Positions 36,680 through 46,936 of a stretch of 64,000 bases of DNA are shown here, piece after piece. Location: contig OZ020594.1 of assembly GCA_963971535.1 (NCBI GenBank), positions 114,472,418 to 114,536,417 on the forward strand, written 5' to 3'. How positions within the stretch are numbered: position 1 is the stretch's first letter; each line of letters starts with the position of its first letter. This DNA is from Notolepis coatsorum (lineage: Eukaryota; Chordata; Actinopteri; Aulopiformes; Paralepididae). Both the position numbers and the translations under genes were made by a program. The notes under the pieces were generated by a model. The model was not told the DNA's origin. It did no database searches and saw only the letters and a program-made list of their open reading frames with translations.

Positions 36680-38763
36680 AGCGCTGGCACCAGACGCTGA
36701 AGGCGATGCTAAAAAAGTTCCGTGTTGATACGGGTTGTGGTTGGGACGAGGGTGTGCCATTTGTACTGTTTGCTATTCGGGATGCTAAACAGGAGTCACT
36801 TGGGTTTAGCCCAGCAGAGTTAGTGTTTGGTCACAGTGTGCGTGGTCCATTGAAACTGCTCAAGGAGAAGACGTTGTCTGGTTCTTCTCCTAAATCGACT
36901 GTGTTTGATTTTGTCTCCCGGTGCAAGGAGCGTCTCCACTGTGCGTCCTCGCTGGCTAGGGAGGCCCTCGCCTCTGCCCAGGGGGAGATGAAGGTGAGGT
37001 TTGACAAGAAGGCGGTGGGGCGGCAGTTCGAGGCTGGCGATGAAGTGCTGGTTTTGCTGCCCATGCCTGGGTCAGCTCTCTCTGCCCAGTTTGCAGGGCC
37101 CTATAAGGTGGAGAGGAAAGTATCAGACACCAATTATGTTATATGTACGCCCGAGAGGCGCAGGAAGACACGGTTGTGTCATATTAACATGTTGAAGAAG
37201 TATCTCACCCGTGCTGGTGAGAGTGAGCAGGAGGTGCAGTCTGGCAGCCCAGGAGCTGTTCCAGCTGTTTTGTTGACATGTGTTAATCCCCTGCCGGACG
37301 ACGATTTGAAGGCGTTGTCCGAGGGTCAGCAGACGGGGCGTTTGACTAACTCAGAGTTCATGAGTGAGGTCACTGCCCATCTGTTGTATCTGCCCGAGTC
37401 ACAGAGTGATGATGTACGTCAACTGTTGTTATCCTACCCTGTGTTGTTGTCTGATGTGCCTTCCAGAACGACCGTCCTGGAGCACGATATTGATGTGGGT
37501 GGTGCGACCCCCATTAGACAACACGTGTATCGGTGTCCGGTGGCGAAGAGGGAGGTGATGAGGAAGGAGGCTGAGTATCTGTTGGAACATGGGATGGCTA
37601 AGGATAGCTGTAGTCCCTGGAGCTCTCCTTGCCTTTTGGCTCCTAAGGCTGATGAGTCTCCCCGGTTCTGCACTGATTACAGGAAGGTGAACGCGGTGAC
37701 GGTGCCTGACTCGTTCCCGTTGCCCAGAATGGATGACTGCATTGACAGTATTCGTCCCGCTGTATTTATTACGAAACTCGATCTCTTGAAGGGGTACTGG
37801 CAGGTTCCCCTGACAGAGCGAGCATCTGATATTTCGGCATTCGTTACACCAGACTGTTTTTTGCAGTACACCGTCATGGCCTTCGGAATGAGGAACGCAC
37901 CGGCCACGTTCCAACGGTTGATGCACATGGTGTTGGGGGGTGTGTCTAAGTGTAACGTCTATTTAGACGATGTGGTGGTGTACTCGGACACATGGGGGGA
38001 GCACATTGACAAATTGCGGGTGGTTTTTGCATGCTTGGCGGAGGCTTCGTTAACTCTGAACCTCGCCAAGTGTGAGTTTGGGAAAGCCACGGTGACGTAC
38101 TTGGGGAAGCAGGTGGGTCACGGACAGGTTCGCCCGGTGGACGCTAAGGTGACAGCGATCCTGGCGTATCCGGCTCCTTCCACGAGACGCGAGCTACGGC
38201 GTTTCCTGGGGATGGCAGGGTATTACCGGTGTTTTTGTAAGAATTTTTCTGTGGTGGTGGCTTCCCTCACTTCTTTATGTAGTCCTATAGTACCTTTTGT
38301 GTGGTCCGAGGAGTGTCAGTGCGCCTTCGAGGCTGCTAAGTCTCTCCTATGCAGTGCTCCTGTTCTGGCAGCCCCTGACTTTGCGTTACCCTTTCAGCTG
38401 GAGGTCGACGCGAGTGCTGCTGGGGCTGGAGCTGTGCTGTTGCAGGCGGGAGAGGGCGAGGTGCATCATCCGGTTTGCTACTTCTCGGTGAAGTTCAAGC
38501 TGCATCAGTTGAACTACTCGACCATCGAGAAGGAGCCGCTGGCGATGCTCCTCGCTCTCCAGCACTTCGAGGTGTACGTGGGCTCCAGCGCTATCACAGT
38601 GTTGGTCCACACGGACCACAATCCCCTGGTGTTCTTGGCTCACATGTACAACCACAACCAGAGGTTGATGCGTTGGGCCCTGTTGGTGCAGGGCTACAAC
38701 ATTGTCATCCGTCACAAGAAGGGGGTGGACAATGTTGTGGCCGATGCTTTATCCAGAGGGTAG
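36640..38763 (+). CDS. Gmr1 integrase C-terminus, reverse transcriptase and RNase H
   Basis: 707 codons in another frame than the preceding ORF. It opens with the integrase Glu block (YHPESQGALERW, Glu at 36679-36681), then a GPY/F module (FAGPYKVERKV, about residues 140-190). RT starts near residue 280, with FCTDYRKVNAV, KLDLLKGYWQVPL, FGMRNAPATFQ and catalytic YLDD at about 442. RNase H follows from about 583 (LEVDASAAGAGAVL, IEKEPLAML, HTDHNPL) and ends at ADALSRG. RT and RNase H look intact. The start codon shown is only the first in the open frame; in a working element this would be one polyprotein with gag. Confidence 0.88.
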   Translation: MSSVYHPESQGALERWHQTLKAMLKKFRVDTGCGWDEGVPFVLFAIRDAKQESLGFSPAELVFGHSVRGPLKLLKEKTLSGSSPKSTVFDFVSRCKERLHCASSLAREALASAQGEMKVRFDKKAVGRQFEAGDEVLVLLPMPGSALSAQFAGPYKVERKVSDTNYVICTPERRRKTRLCHINMLKKYLTRAGESEQEVQSGSPGAVPAVLLTCVNPLPDDDLKALSEGQQTGRLTNSEFMSEVTAHLLYLPESQSDDVRQLLLSYPVLLSDVPSRTTVLEHDIDVGGATPIRQHVYRCPVAKREVMRKEAEYLLEHGMAKDSCSPWSSPCLLAPKADESPRFCTDYRKVNAVTVPDSFPLPRMDDCIDSIRPAVFITKLDLLKGYWQVPLTERASDISAFVTPDCFLQYTVMAFGMRNAPATFQRLMHMVLGGVSKCNVYLDDVVVYSDTWGEHIDKLRVVFACLAEASLTLNLAKCEFGKATVTYLGKQVGHGQVRPVDAKVTAILAYPAPSTRRELRRFLGMAGYYRCFCKNFSVVVASLTSLCSPIVPFVWSEECQCAFEAAKSLLCSAPVLAAPDFALPFQLEVDASAAGAGAVLLQAGEGEVHHPVCYFSVKFKLHQLNYSTIEKEPLAMLLALQHFEVYVGSSAITVLVHTDHNPLVFLAHMYNHNQRLMRWALLVQGYNIVIRHKKGVDNVVADALSRG

Positions 38764-38834
38764 GTCTGGGGGTACTGCTCTGATGTTGGTTCTATAGGTA
38801 ATAATGTTTTGTTCACCCGGTGGGTTCGCTTCTA

Positions 38835-38844
38835 TGGGGGGAGG
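38835..38844 (+). promoter_or_regulatory. Gmr1 polypurine tract
   Basis: TGGGGGGAGG lies immediately before the 3' LTR (TGTCAC at 38845), the usual plus-strand primer position. Confidence 0.7.
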
Positions 38845-39598
38845 TGTCACGTACGTGGGTTGTTCATTATCATTATTGCCATATATTTTAACACTATGTA
38901 ACATCAGGGTAATATATTATTTGTGTTGTCTGTTATGTGTGGTGTTGTGTCATCTCCTAATTGACTGTTTCTATTCACAGATGCCACTCATCTCCCTGAT
39001 TGGATTGGTTGCATCTGATTGGTGCACCTTCGAACAGGCAGTGGAGATGGGTGGTTAATAGAGTGGAGATGACACACATCGGGGCGCCTCACTCTGTCAG
39101 TTGCCACTGATCAGAGTTTCGTGAGGTTGCCATTTATTGACCATTGTGGAACGATACTGTGCTTGTCTACTGCTTCGTGTGGACTAAGTACTAAGTATAT
39201 ATATATAAAGAGATCAGTGCCCGCTGCACCACTTCTCTCTTGTTGGCTTTTGGCCTATTTTCCACTGAGTGTGGAATTGTACTGTTGGTACCTTTGAGTG
39301 TCTATGGGCGCTTATTTAGTATATCCTATATCTCACTTTGTCTGTTCTCCAATTACCTTTTTCCCTATTTGTTTACATGTTTGTGGGTTGTCTTTTCCCT
39401 TTGTTGCATAATAAATCAGTGGAGGTTTAAAGCCCTACCCTGTACAATAAATATAATTTACTATTTTGGATCAACATCTTGTGTTCACTTTATTACCTGC
39501 TCGGGACCTTGCTTAAAGCACTACTGGACGGGCTGGTTTTCACATACAGCCCGTTCCAGCTTATCTTCTATATTGTCTTGTGACATTGCTATGTGACA
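38845..39598 (+). repeat. Gmr1 3' LTR
   Basis: 754 bp with TGTCAC...GTGACA ends, complete. TATATATATA occurs at about 39198 and an AATAAA at about 39408 and 39445, which could serve promoter and polyadenylation roles. Confidence 0.9.
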
Positions 39599-39934
39599 GT
39601 AAAGAATTTGCACTACAACTCATACCTCATTACACCTTACTGTAAATTGTACCTAAATTGTACCACATCCCATTTCTGCATTGTACTGTATATTGTATTG
39701 TAACTCAGTTACTTTTCTACTCTGCATTGTATATTGTATATTGCACACTTTTGTCGACGTACTTGTCTTCTATTTTATACTTATTATACTTATTTTATAC
39801 TTATCTATTTTTATCTAGCACAATCTCTGGAGCAAAACAGAAAGAAGCATTTTATATAAAAGTATTCTGTACTTTTGTATGACAACTAATAAAGAAACTT
39901 GAAACTTGAACACCTGGGTCGGTGTGTCCCAGTC

Positions 39935-40603
39935 GCTTATTGCTTATTCCCAGCGGAAGAGTACGCCCGAGTGCTTCCGCGTTTTCCCTGATTGGCTGCG
40001 ACACGCCCCGCGGCAGGCGCGACGGCCGCAGAGCGGAGCGGCAGAGCTTGCGGCATTATGTAGCCGTAATCCCAGATGATTTTCATTCGCCGCTTAGCTC
40101 ACCTGGCAGTGCTGCGGTCCTGCGGTCCGTTGGTGACAAGTTCGAATCCCTTCAATCTTTTTTTTTTTTTTTTTTTTACCGTGTATTCTTTCGCCGGTTA
40201 GGTTAAGGTTAGGCATTGTTTCGGAGTTGGTTAAGGTTAGAAGGGTTAAGTTTAGGCGCTGTTAAGGAGCTGGTTAAGGTTAGAGTTTGTCTTAGAGAAT
40301 GGCAATATTCTTTCGGAGTTGGTTAAGGTTAGGCATGGTTAAGGTTAAGGTTAGGCATTGTTTCGGAGTTGGTTAAGGTTAGAAGGGTTAAGTTTAGGCA
40401 CTGTTAAGGAGCTGGTTAAGGTTAGAGTTTGTCTTAGAGAATGGCAATAGACAGCCTATTTCCGTGCTGCAGCGCGAGGCAATAGACAGCCTATTTCCGC
40501 GCTGCAGCTCTCTCGCGCTGCCGTGGTCACATGGGCGTCATGGCCAATCAGAGAAAACGCGGAAGCACGCAGCCTACTCTTCCGCTGGGAATAAGCTACA
40601 CGC
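39935..40603. mobile_element. Foldback element with 9-bp target duplication (Mutator-like MITE)
   Basis: GTCCCAGTC flanks both sides (39926-39934 and 40604-40612). The ends are inverted: GCTTATTCCCAGCGGAAGAG left, reversed GCTTATTCCCAGCGGAAGAG right, continuing through GTGCTTCCGCGTTTT and TGATTGGC. The centre has a tRNA-like block, a T18 run and repeated GGAGTTGGTTAAGGTTAG. A 9-bp duplication with long inverted arms is typical of Mutator-like elements. The core is shared with 16262-16664. Confidence 0.8.
40089..40160 (+). other. tRNA-like block inside the foldback
   Basis: TTAGCTCACCTGGCAGTGC resembles a tRNA D-arm (A box) and AAGTTCGAATCCC a T-arm (B box), followed by T18. The stem pairing is incomplete, so it may be a captured tRNA or SINE fragment rather than a working tRNA gene. 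Confidence 0.35.
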
Positions 40604-40857
40604 GTCCCAGTCAGGATATAGAGGGAGGCTTCCTCTAGTCTCCGTCGATCTCCCCACCTGTTTGGTTCCTTTTGTTTGTTTGGACACTTACTTTGGTTTT
40701 ACACTTACAACATTCATGCTGCACACACACTCATCCACACACTGATATTCATATGGGCTGATAATTAGTATAATTCAATAAATGATTTAGTCATTTCTTA
40801 AATTGTGCCTGTGTCTCCCCTTTCTTGTTGCGAGCTTGAGCCAGCTTGTAACATTGG

Positions 40858-41540
40858 TAAACTGTAAATAATACAACTTTACCATGGACTCCTAAGCTAA
40901 TCTAGGATAATGTAAGTCAGATAAACAGATGAGAAACACTGCTAAGATAACATCATGGATTTTGCTAATGAAGGGTTAATATCCGAGGCTGCTGCGCAGG
41001 GCCCGAAATTAGAGCCCGCCACCCGCCAATGGCGGGCAGATTTTAGGTTTGGCAAGTGACACTGAGAGGTCTGTCCGCCACGTGGCAGGTAACAAAATAG
41101 TAATGTAAAATAATTTAAACTGCGGTGTGGTGACAGTCGCCTTTTTTGTTGCCCCCAATCTCTCCTTGCACGTCAATCTCTCCTTGTTGTTTACCGACGT
41201 CACATCCGCTACTCTTCTTCTGCAGCGCCTGCTTGCACTGTAGGGAGCCAACGTTACGTCCGCCTGCCATCACGATTAGCTAACGTTAGCTTATTAATAA
41301 CATTAAATGGGTTACAAATATGTGGAACCATATGGGTGAAGAAGCGGCAGCGAGAGTGGGACCACCTAAAAAAAGGAAGTTTCGAGAGGAGTGGAAGTTT
41401 GGAGATAGCGGTGTTTCAAGAGACTGGCTACAGTATGATGCTGGGGCTGTAGTGATGAGTTGTTCCGTGTCCCGCAAGCATGTTTGCCATGCATTTCTAT
41501 TTTTCTCAATTTTCTGTATCATCATCATGTATAATGTGTA
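40858..41540 (+). mobile_element. hAT element remnant with TTF/BED-type zinc-finger exon
   Basis: At about 40998 CAGGGCCCGAAATTAGAGCC is a hAT-like terminus. Downstream at 41320-41541 a short frame reads PPKKRKFREEWKFG, WLQYD and MSCSVSRKH, which resembles the N-terminal zinc-finger region of hAT-derived transposases (KRKFREEW...W...CxxC); the second Cys of the finger is altered. The frame ends soon after and no catalytic part follows before the L2 at 41946. Remnant or degraded copy. Confidence 0.45.
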
Positions 41541-42198
41541 AAATTACAAAATGTATGATTCATGATTGCTCACTAATTCGCGTAATAGATAGCGAAATCC
41601 ATGCTATTCTTGCATCGGAGCGTGGTGCCGCTGCAGGCACAAATCAACCTTTCCCCACGTTTTATCAGAAGAAAAAACAAAACATCTGCTTCTATTTTAA
41701 GGTAAGACCTGCTTTTCCTAATTACAGTAACTATTATCATTATTGCTCATTTATTAATGTTCTATGGTATGTGTAGTGGCCGCTTGTCATTCGCTAATAT
41801 TTTGACAATGTGCCACGATGCACCTTAGATGTTTTTCTACTCGGGTCGGGTAAAAAAAGTTGTGGATGTTGACAGAATTGAATGTCCAAGCTGTAGCTTG
41901 TAAGGTTTATTGTCCAAAAGAAAATAATTATTGAAAACAGAACAGTTTGGATAGATAGATAGATAGAAACTTTATTGCCATTTCAACACTGTTGATTGGG
42001 ATTTGTCTTGGTGCCACGTACAGTACAGACAATGTTAAAAACATACAATATAAAAACACAAGAACACAATATAAAAACACAAGAGTACAATATAAAAACA
42101 CAGGAATACAATATAAAAACACAAGAGTACAATCCCCACAATAAAGAGTTTTACACAAACAATTACAATGCTCAGTGTACCAGTTTTAAAGTGCATAT

Positions 42199-43345
42199 TA
42201 GGGCTGACCTTCGAAGCTTTTTTTGGCAATCGAAGCTTCGGGGCCGAGCTTCGATTTTAATTCGAAGCTTCGAGAAAAAAAAAAAAAAAAAAAATGTATC
42301 TTATGTTGTGGGACTTGTACAGCACTTTCGTAAACTTTGTTTTTAAATGTGCTCTATAAATAAAGTGGGTTGGATTAATTAATTAAGTAGCCCCTTTCGT
42401 GACTGTGACGCATCCAACAAGGTTTCACTCGGCTGTGTGATTTAATTCAAGGTGGATCGCTGTTGTCGTTTGAACAACTTCAGATTTCATGGGAACTACC
42501 AATCCCCCAAATCAAGAATGTTTAAGATGAATGAAGTAAGATTTTGATTATTTGAAATATGGCCTGTGTAGACTAAACTATGCACAGAATTATGTCAGTC
42601 TACAAGGTCCGGATTCTACATGGTCCGGCAATGTAGACCTTGTAGACTCCACTACAGACCAATTATCAGTGAATGTTCATGCATTTTTAAGAAGGGCAAC
42701 TTCCACAAAAAAACAAAGAACTCACCAAAACATCTCAGTAGCACCTTATCTAAATGTTATATTTCATATATGGAGATTCATATTTATTTATGTATTGCAT
42801 GCATTTCTACATTTTATTTCCTATTTTGTTTATTCATCCCAGTATCTTTCTTTCTTATGTGTGGAATTCTACAAGGCGCGCGCACACACACACTTACATT
42901 TAGCTGACGCTTTTATCCAAAGCGACTTACAAGTTCTGTACGACAAGACAGCAAGAAGGGTACAACTCTATCAGCTGAGTAACAATGTTCATCAAAGTGT
43001 TGCGTGTTACAGTGTAGGTTAGTTTATTAGGACAAGTGCATGACAGTAAGGTTAGTCACGGTTAGATTTTTTATTTTATTTTTTTATCATTTCAGATAAT
43101 GGTTGAAGAAGTGAGTCTTTAGTCGACAGCGAAAGATTGGACGGGATTCGGCTGTCCTAACTGGGATGGGTAGTACACACACACACACACACACACACAA
43201 ATCGAAGTAAAAAAAAACATTTTTGAAAAAAAAAACGTTTGAAAAAAAATTTTATATTTTTTTAAACTTCGATTTTTTTTTTAATGTTCGAAGCTTGTGC
43301 CATCGAACGAAGCTTCGAAGCTTCGAAGTATTTAAGACAGCCCTA
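42199..43345. mobile_element. Non-autonomous hAT element with TTCGAAGCTTCG palindromes, 8-bp duplication
   Basis: Ends TAGGGCTG and CAGCCCTA, flanked by GTGCATAT on both sides (42191-42198 and 43346-43353). Near each end are clusters of TTCGAAGC/GCTTCGAA. It carries CATTTAGCTGACGCTTTTAT (about 42898), a very common fish repeat block, and a CA microsatellite at about 43173-43199. No transposase frame. It interrupts the L2 3' UTR. Confidence 0.85.
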
Positions 43346-43357
43346 GTGCATATTGCC

Positions 43358-43842
43358 TTAAAGTGCATGTTGGCTGGTGCTAGCCCTTGTTGTGCAAAGT
43401 TCCTGTACATTTGTACTCGAGTTCAGGTGACGGACAGCCTCGGGATATGTACTGTTTTTAAAACGGGATGTCCTGCACCTGAGACTTTGGAGTCTTCTGC
43501 CAGAGGGAAGGGGGTTAAAGAGGTCATAAGCAGGGTGAGAAGGGTCCCTGATCACCTTTTCCCCTTTCCGCCGGATTTGTGTGGCATAAATGGAGGCCAC
43601 AGAGGGGAGCTCACAGACGATGATTTTTGACGCTGTGCGTACAGTACGTTCTAAATGTCCCCTATCATGGACGTTGGTGTTTCCGTACCACACAGTCAAT
43701 GAGAAGGTAAGGACACTCTCCACAGTGGCTCTATAAAAACTGAGCATCGCCTCCCTGGACACGCCAAACTTTTTAAGCTGGCGCAGGGAGTGGAGCCTCT
43801 GGTGGGCTTTGCTAATTATGAGGCTGGTGTTAACTTCCCATT
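43358..43842 (-). pseudogene. L2 ORF2, C-terminal part
   Basis: In a third frame the LINE continues with a FLGITI block near 43870, then LTFSLTVWYGN and the C-terminal DLFNPLPSGRRLQSLRCRT. The last part is an ORF at 43762-43358 ending TGA. Confidence 0.8.
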
Positions 43843-44735
43843 TTAAATTATCACATATGGTGATGCCAAGGAATTTGAAGCTGCCTCCCCGCGCCGGAAG
43901 TCAACTATAATTTCCTTTGTCTTGGAGATGTTCAAAAGCAGGTCGTTCTCCTTGCACCATACAGCAAAGCTATCGACTTCAGCTCTATAGGCCGATTCAT
44001 CCCTGTTCTTAATTAGTCCCACTACTGTTGTGTCATCCGCATATTTAGAAAATCGAACAGAATCAGAGTGGGAGGCACAGTCATTGGTGTATAGACAGTA
44101 GAGCAGAGGAGAGAGAACACAGACCTGGGGGGCCCCGGTGTTCAAGGTCCTGGATCTAGAGAACAAATTACCTACTTTAACCACTTGTTCTCTGTCTGAG
44201 AGAAAATCTAGAATAAAATAGCACAGAGACTCATCAATTCCGAGCAATTTAAGTTTTTCAAATAATTTAAAAGGCACAATCGTGTTAAACGCTGAACTAA
44301 AATCAATAAACAAAATTGGTACATAAGTGGCAGAGGCCTCCAGGTGCTGCAGGATGGTGTGTAAACACATAGATACAGCATCCCCTACAGACCTGTTGGG
44401 CTGATAAGCAAACTGATACATGTCTAGTTTAACAATACTAGATAAATGATCACAGACAAGCCGCTCAAACACCTTCATAATGACAGAGGTCAGAGCGACG
44501 GGCCTGTAATCATTCAGACAAGCAGCGCTAGATTTCTTGGGCACAGGTATGACTGTGGCAGATTTATAGCATGCCGGGACTTTAAGTGTGCTGAGAGACC
44601 AATTAAAAAGATCTGTAAAAACAGTAGCGAGTTGGTCAGCACCATTTTTCAGGGTAAAAGTAGACACATTGTCTGGCCCTGCGGCCTTCCTAACATTTTG
44701 TTTGCGGAGTAAGGCTCTGACTTGGTGTTCTTCGA
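43843..44735 (-). pseudogene. L2 ORF2, reverse-transcriptase part
   Basis: The open frame continues the LINE after the C-run. Blocks: [47 protein letters not shown] and YADD (about 44037). It closes near 43843 because sequence between RRGE and the next RT block is missing and the frame shifts. Confidence 0.85.
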
Positions 44736-46241
44736 CTACAATGGGGGGGGGGTTACAGGACCCATTCTATCAGCTACACTGGGTTGATCACCTGAGTGCG
44801 CATCAAATCTGCAATAAAATTCATTGAGCTTGTCAGGGAGTGGGGGGTCCCCATTCTGAGCTGACTGTTTATTCTTGTACCCAGTAATCATATGTAGACC
44901 CTGCCAGACCCCTTTTGAATCCCCAGCTTTCAATTTGTCCTCAAGACTGTCTCTGTACTTAGCTTTAGCTGTTTTCACACTTCGTTCAAATTCATACCTG
45001 GCAGTTTTATAGAGATCTGCATCTCCACTTTTGAAAGCCTGATTCTTCTTAACCCAGAGACCTTTAACCTCTTTATTAAACCATGGCTTATTATTGCCAT
45101 AGATAGTCATCATCTTTGATGGGATACACCTGTCTTCCGAGAAGTTGATGTATGAGGATATTGTGTCAGTGTATTCATCCAAATCATCACATGCTTCACT
45201 AAAAACAGACCAGTCAGTGAGCTCCAGACAGTCGCTGAGCATATCAGCAGCCTCAGTCGACCACTGCCTCACAGGCCGGACAGTCCTTTTAATAGTCTTT
45301 AACTGTTGACGGTACTGAGGGATTAAAAAAATCATATTATGGTCAGAATGACCGAGAGGGGAGCGCACCACGGCATGAAATGCCAGAGAAATTGTACAGT
45401 AACATTGGTCGAGTGTTTTTTCGCCTCTGGTAGCAGCGAATATTTGTTGTTTGTACCTGGGTGCCGACTTCCTCAAGTTGACGTGGTTAAAGTCACCCAT
45501 TACAAGGAGGGTAGAGTCCGGGTGTGCATTCTCCATCTCCGTAATCCGTGCAGCCAGTTGCTGGGACGCCGACTTGGCCTCAGCTTGCGGGGGAATATAT
45601 ACAGCCACTATAATAACTGAGGCGAATTCCCTTGGTAAATAAAACGGTCTGCATCGGATGGCGAGTGTCTCTAGCTCAGGGGAGCATGACCGGTTCATAA
45701 TTTTCGTGTCAGTACACCACCTTTGATAGACGTAACAGCCAAGGCCGCCGCCCCGTGTTTTCAGCGACTCTGAAGTGCGATCCGCCCGGTGGAAAGAGAA
45801 CCCGTCTAGCTGTAGCGCGGAGTCGGGTATGCCAGAGTGAAGCCACGTCTTGCTGAAGCACATTACGGAGCAGTCTGCGTAGTCCTTCCGAGATGATGTT
45901 AACATGGCCAGCTCATCCAGTTTGTTAGATAGGGATCGCACATTTGAGAGTATTATACTCGGTAATGCAGAGCGGTGCTTGCGTTTTCTGTGACGCACAA
46001 GAACGCCAGCCCGTCTTCCGCGTCTCCTGGGCGCAGAGCCGTTGTGTGGACCCAAGCCGGTTTGTTGAACAAAGTCACTCGAAGAATAAAGTAACTTGGG
46101 TTCAATGTCCGGCAGCACAGAACGTATCCTTAAAAGTTCCATCCTTTCATATTTCAGACACGTACCCTCCGAAAAACACATGGAGAACAGAGACAAACAC
46201 AGAGCAAGCAGCACCATGTCGCCATTAGACGATGCCATCAT
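44736..46241 (-). pseudogene. L2 ORF2, endonuclease part
   Basis: 501 codons. After an N-terminal region with a hydrophobic stretch and basic RRRGRRAG, the AP-type endonuclease shows NVRSLSNKLDEL, VMGDFNHV (GDFN) and PLGHSDHNMI (SDH), the metal and catalytic motifs that nick target DNA. A linker (KPWFNKEVKGLW) leads to RT. The frame closes at TAG 44736-44738 right after a run of C on the coding strand; 8 or 11 C instead of 10 would keep the RT frame. Confidence 0.85.
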
Positions 46242-46260
46242 TTGCGTCTCTCTATTGCTC

Positions 46261-46931
46261 AGTGGCTCCGGTAGGAAAAATTTTTCTCACAGCAGGTGCA
46301 TAACGTTGCTCTAATTACAGAGCCTATTATATTAAGAGGTGGTGTGCCCCTAGTGTTGCGCTTGTCTCGTGTCTTTTAGTGTTGGATCAGATGGGCTAAT
46401 CTGAGCATGTGTATTTCAATATGTGCGTCTTCATCATGCATGCAGACCTGTGTGGGTTCTGTAACGTTACTCATCTACAGCAAAGTCCTCACTGCGCGCC
46501 GCTGACCGGCTAACACTAAGAGCTCCCCGAAGACCATGGTATGGTTCGCACACTGCCTAGAAGCATTAGCATAGCCTCTCAAGTAAAGCCAAAACAATGG
46601 CTGAAACGCTCAACAGTTGAGATGTTCGGTCATTATTAGTAACAAGCTGAATAAACGCACATTTCTCTCTCTATACAGAGAGTCACACCAGTTTCTGACC
46701 TAACGTCACATATCCTCCCAAACTCATAACGTGGTGTAGCATTAGCATTAGCATAGCAGCTTAGCTTGTTAGCTGCTCCAGCTACCTCTGGTCAAGGCCC
46801 AGTCTGGATGGAAAAGTGGCAAAAACGCCCAACAGATCAGATGTGCGGTCAGTAGATGAATAAAAGCAGATTTTACTGTAACAAAGCAGAGAGGTGGATA
46901 TTAACCTAATGTACCTTTGTTTACCTGAACG
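46261..46931. other. No gene; diverged duplicated segment
   Basis: The stretch around 46605-46680 (CAACAGTTGAGATGTTCGGTC, then AATAAACGCA) resembles 46825-46890 (CAACAGATCAGATGTGCGGTC, then AATAAAAGCA), a diverged duplication of about 220 bp spacing. Otherwise unassigned. Confidence 0.4.
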
Positions 46932-46936
46932 ACGAG

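Larger units (their letters stand above)
32619..39598 (+). mobile_element. Gmr1-type Ty3/gypsy LTR retrotransposon (order PR-IN-RT-RH), about 7 kb
   Basis: Two LTRs enclose gag-pol with integrase upstream of reverse transcriptase. That Copia-like order in a gypsy-type element is the hallmark of the Gmr1 group first described from Atlantic cod. The LTRs differ at about eight of 753 positions with no indel, so the insertion is fairly young. No clear target duplication is seen: the 5' LTR lacks the first T of TGTCAC and the flanks differ. The copy is disabled by a gag frame break and an integrase deletion. Confidence 0.9.
32396..39911 (+). mobile_element. L2 3' fragment inserted in the solo LTR, itself split by Gmr1
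   Basis: The left piece (about 32396-32618) is open for the last part of an L2 ORF2: GSLMASTERLRRSFYPQAI, then RMLND and TAA near 32504, followed by CA-rich 3' UTR. The right piece (39599-39911) is the rest of the 3' UTR ending AATAAAGAAACTTGAAACTT. ACACCTG occurs on both flanks, consistent with a short target duplication. Confidence 0.7.
32250..40853 (+). mobile_element. Solo LTR (about 425 bp once nested insertions are removed), TTGG duplication
   Basis: It starts TGTGACGACCCTCCCCCACAG at 32250, ends TTGTAACA at 40853, and TTGG flanks both sides (32246-32249 and 40854-40857). LTR pieces are 32250 to about 32395, 39912-39934 and 40604-40853. TG...CA ends and a 4-bp duplication fit a gypsy or retrovirus-like LTR. 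A TATA-like GGATATAGAGGG lies at 40614 and an AATAAA-like AATAAATGAT at 40778. An internal duplication of TAGGCTAATTGGG / CACACCTG is present on the left piece. No internal coding part is left, as expected after LTR-LTR recombination. Confidence 0.7.
41946..46260 (-). mobile_element. L2-clade LINE, long copy with endonuclease and RT, frameshifted
   Basis: The minus-strand order is endonuclease, reverse transcriptase, 3' UTR, then a (TCTA)n tail at 41950-41965 after GGCAATAAAGTTTC. It starts near 46260. ORF2 is broken at a C10 run (44743-44752) and near 43890. A hAT sits in the 3' UTR (42199-43345). This is a different L2 subfamily from 1-1746 and 28790-30601. Confidence 0.88.

Noticed and set aside
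40199-40400. Interstitial telomere sequence
   Set aside because: GGTTAAGGTTAG repeats are irregular and part of a foldback family core, not TTAGGG arrays.
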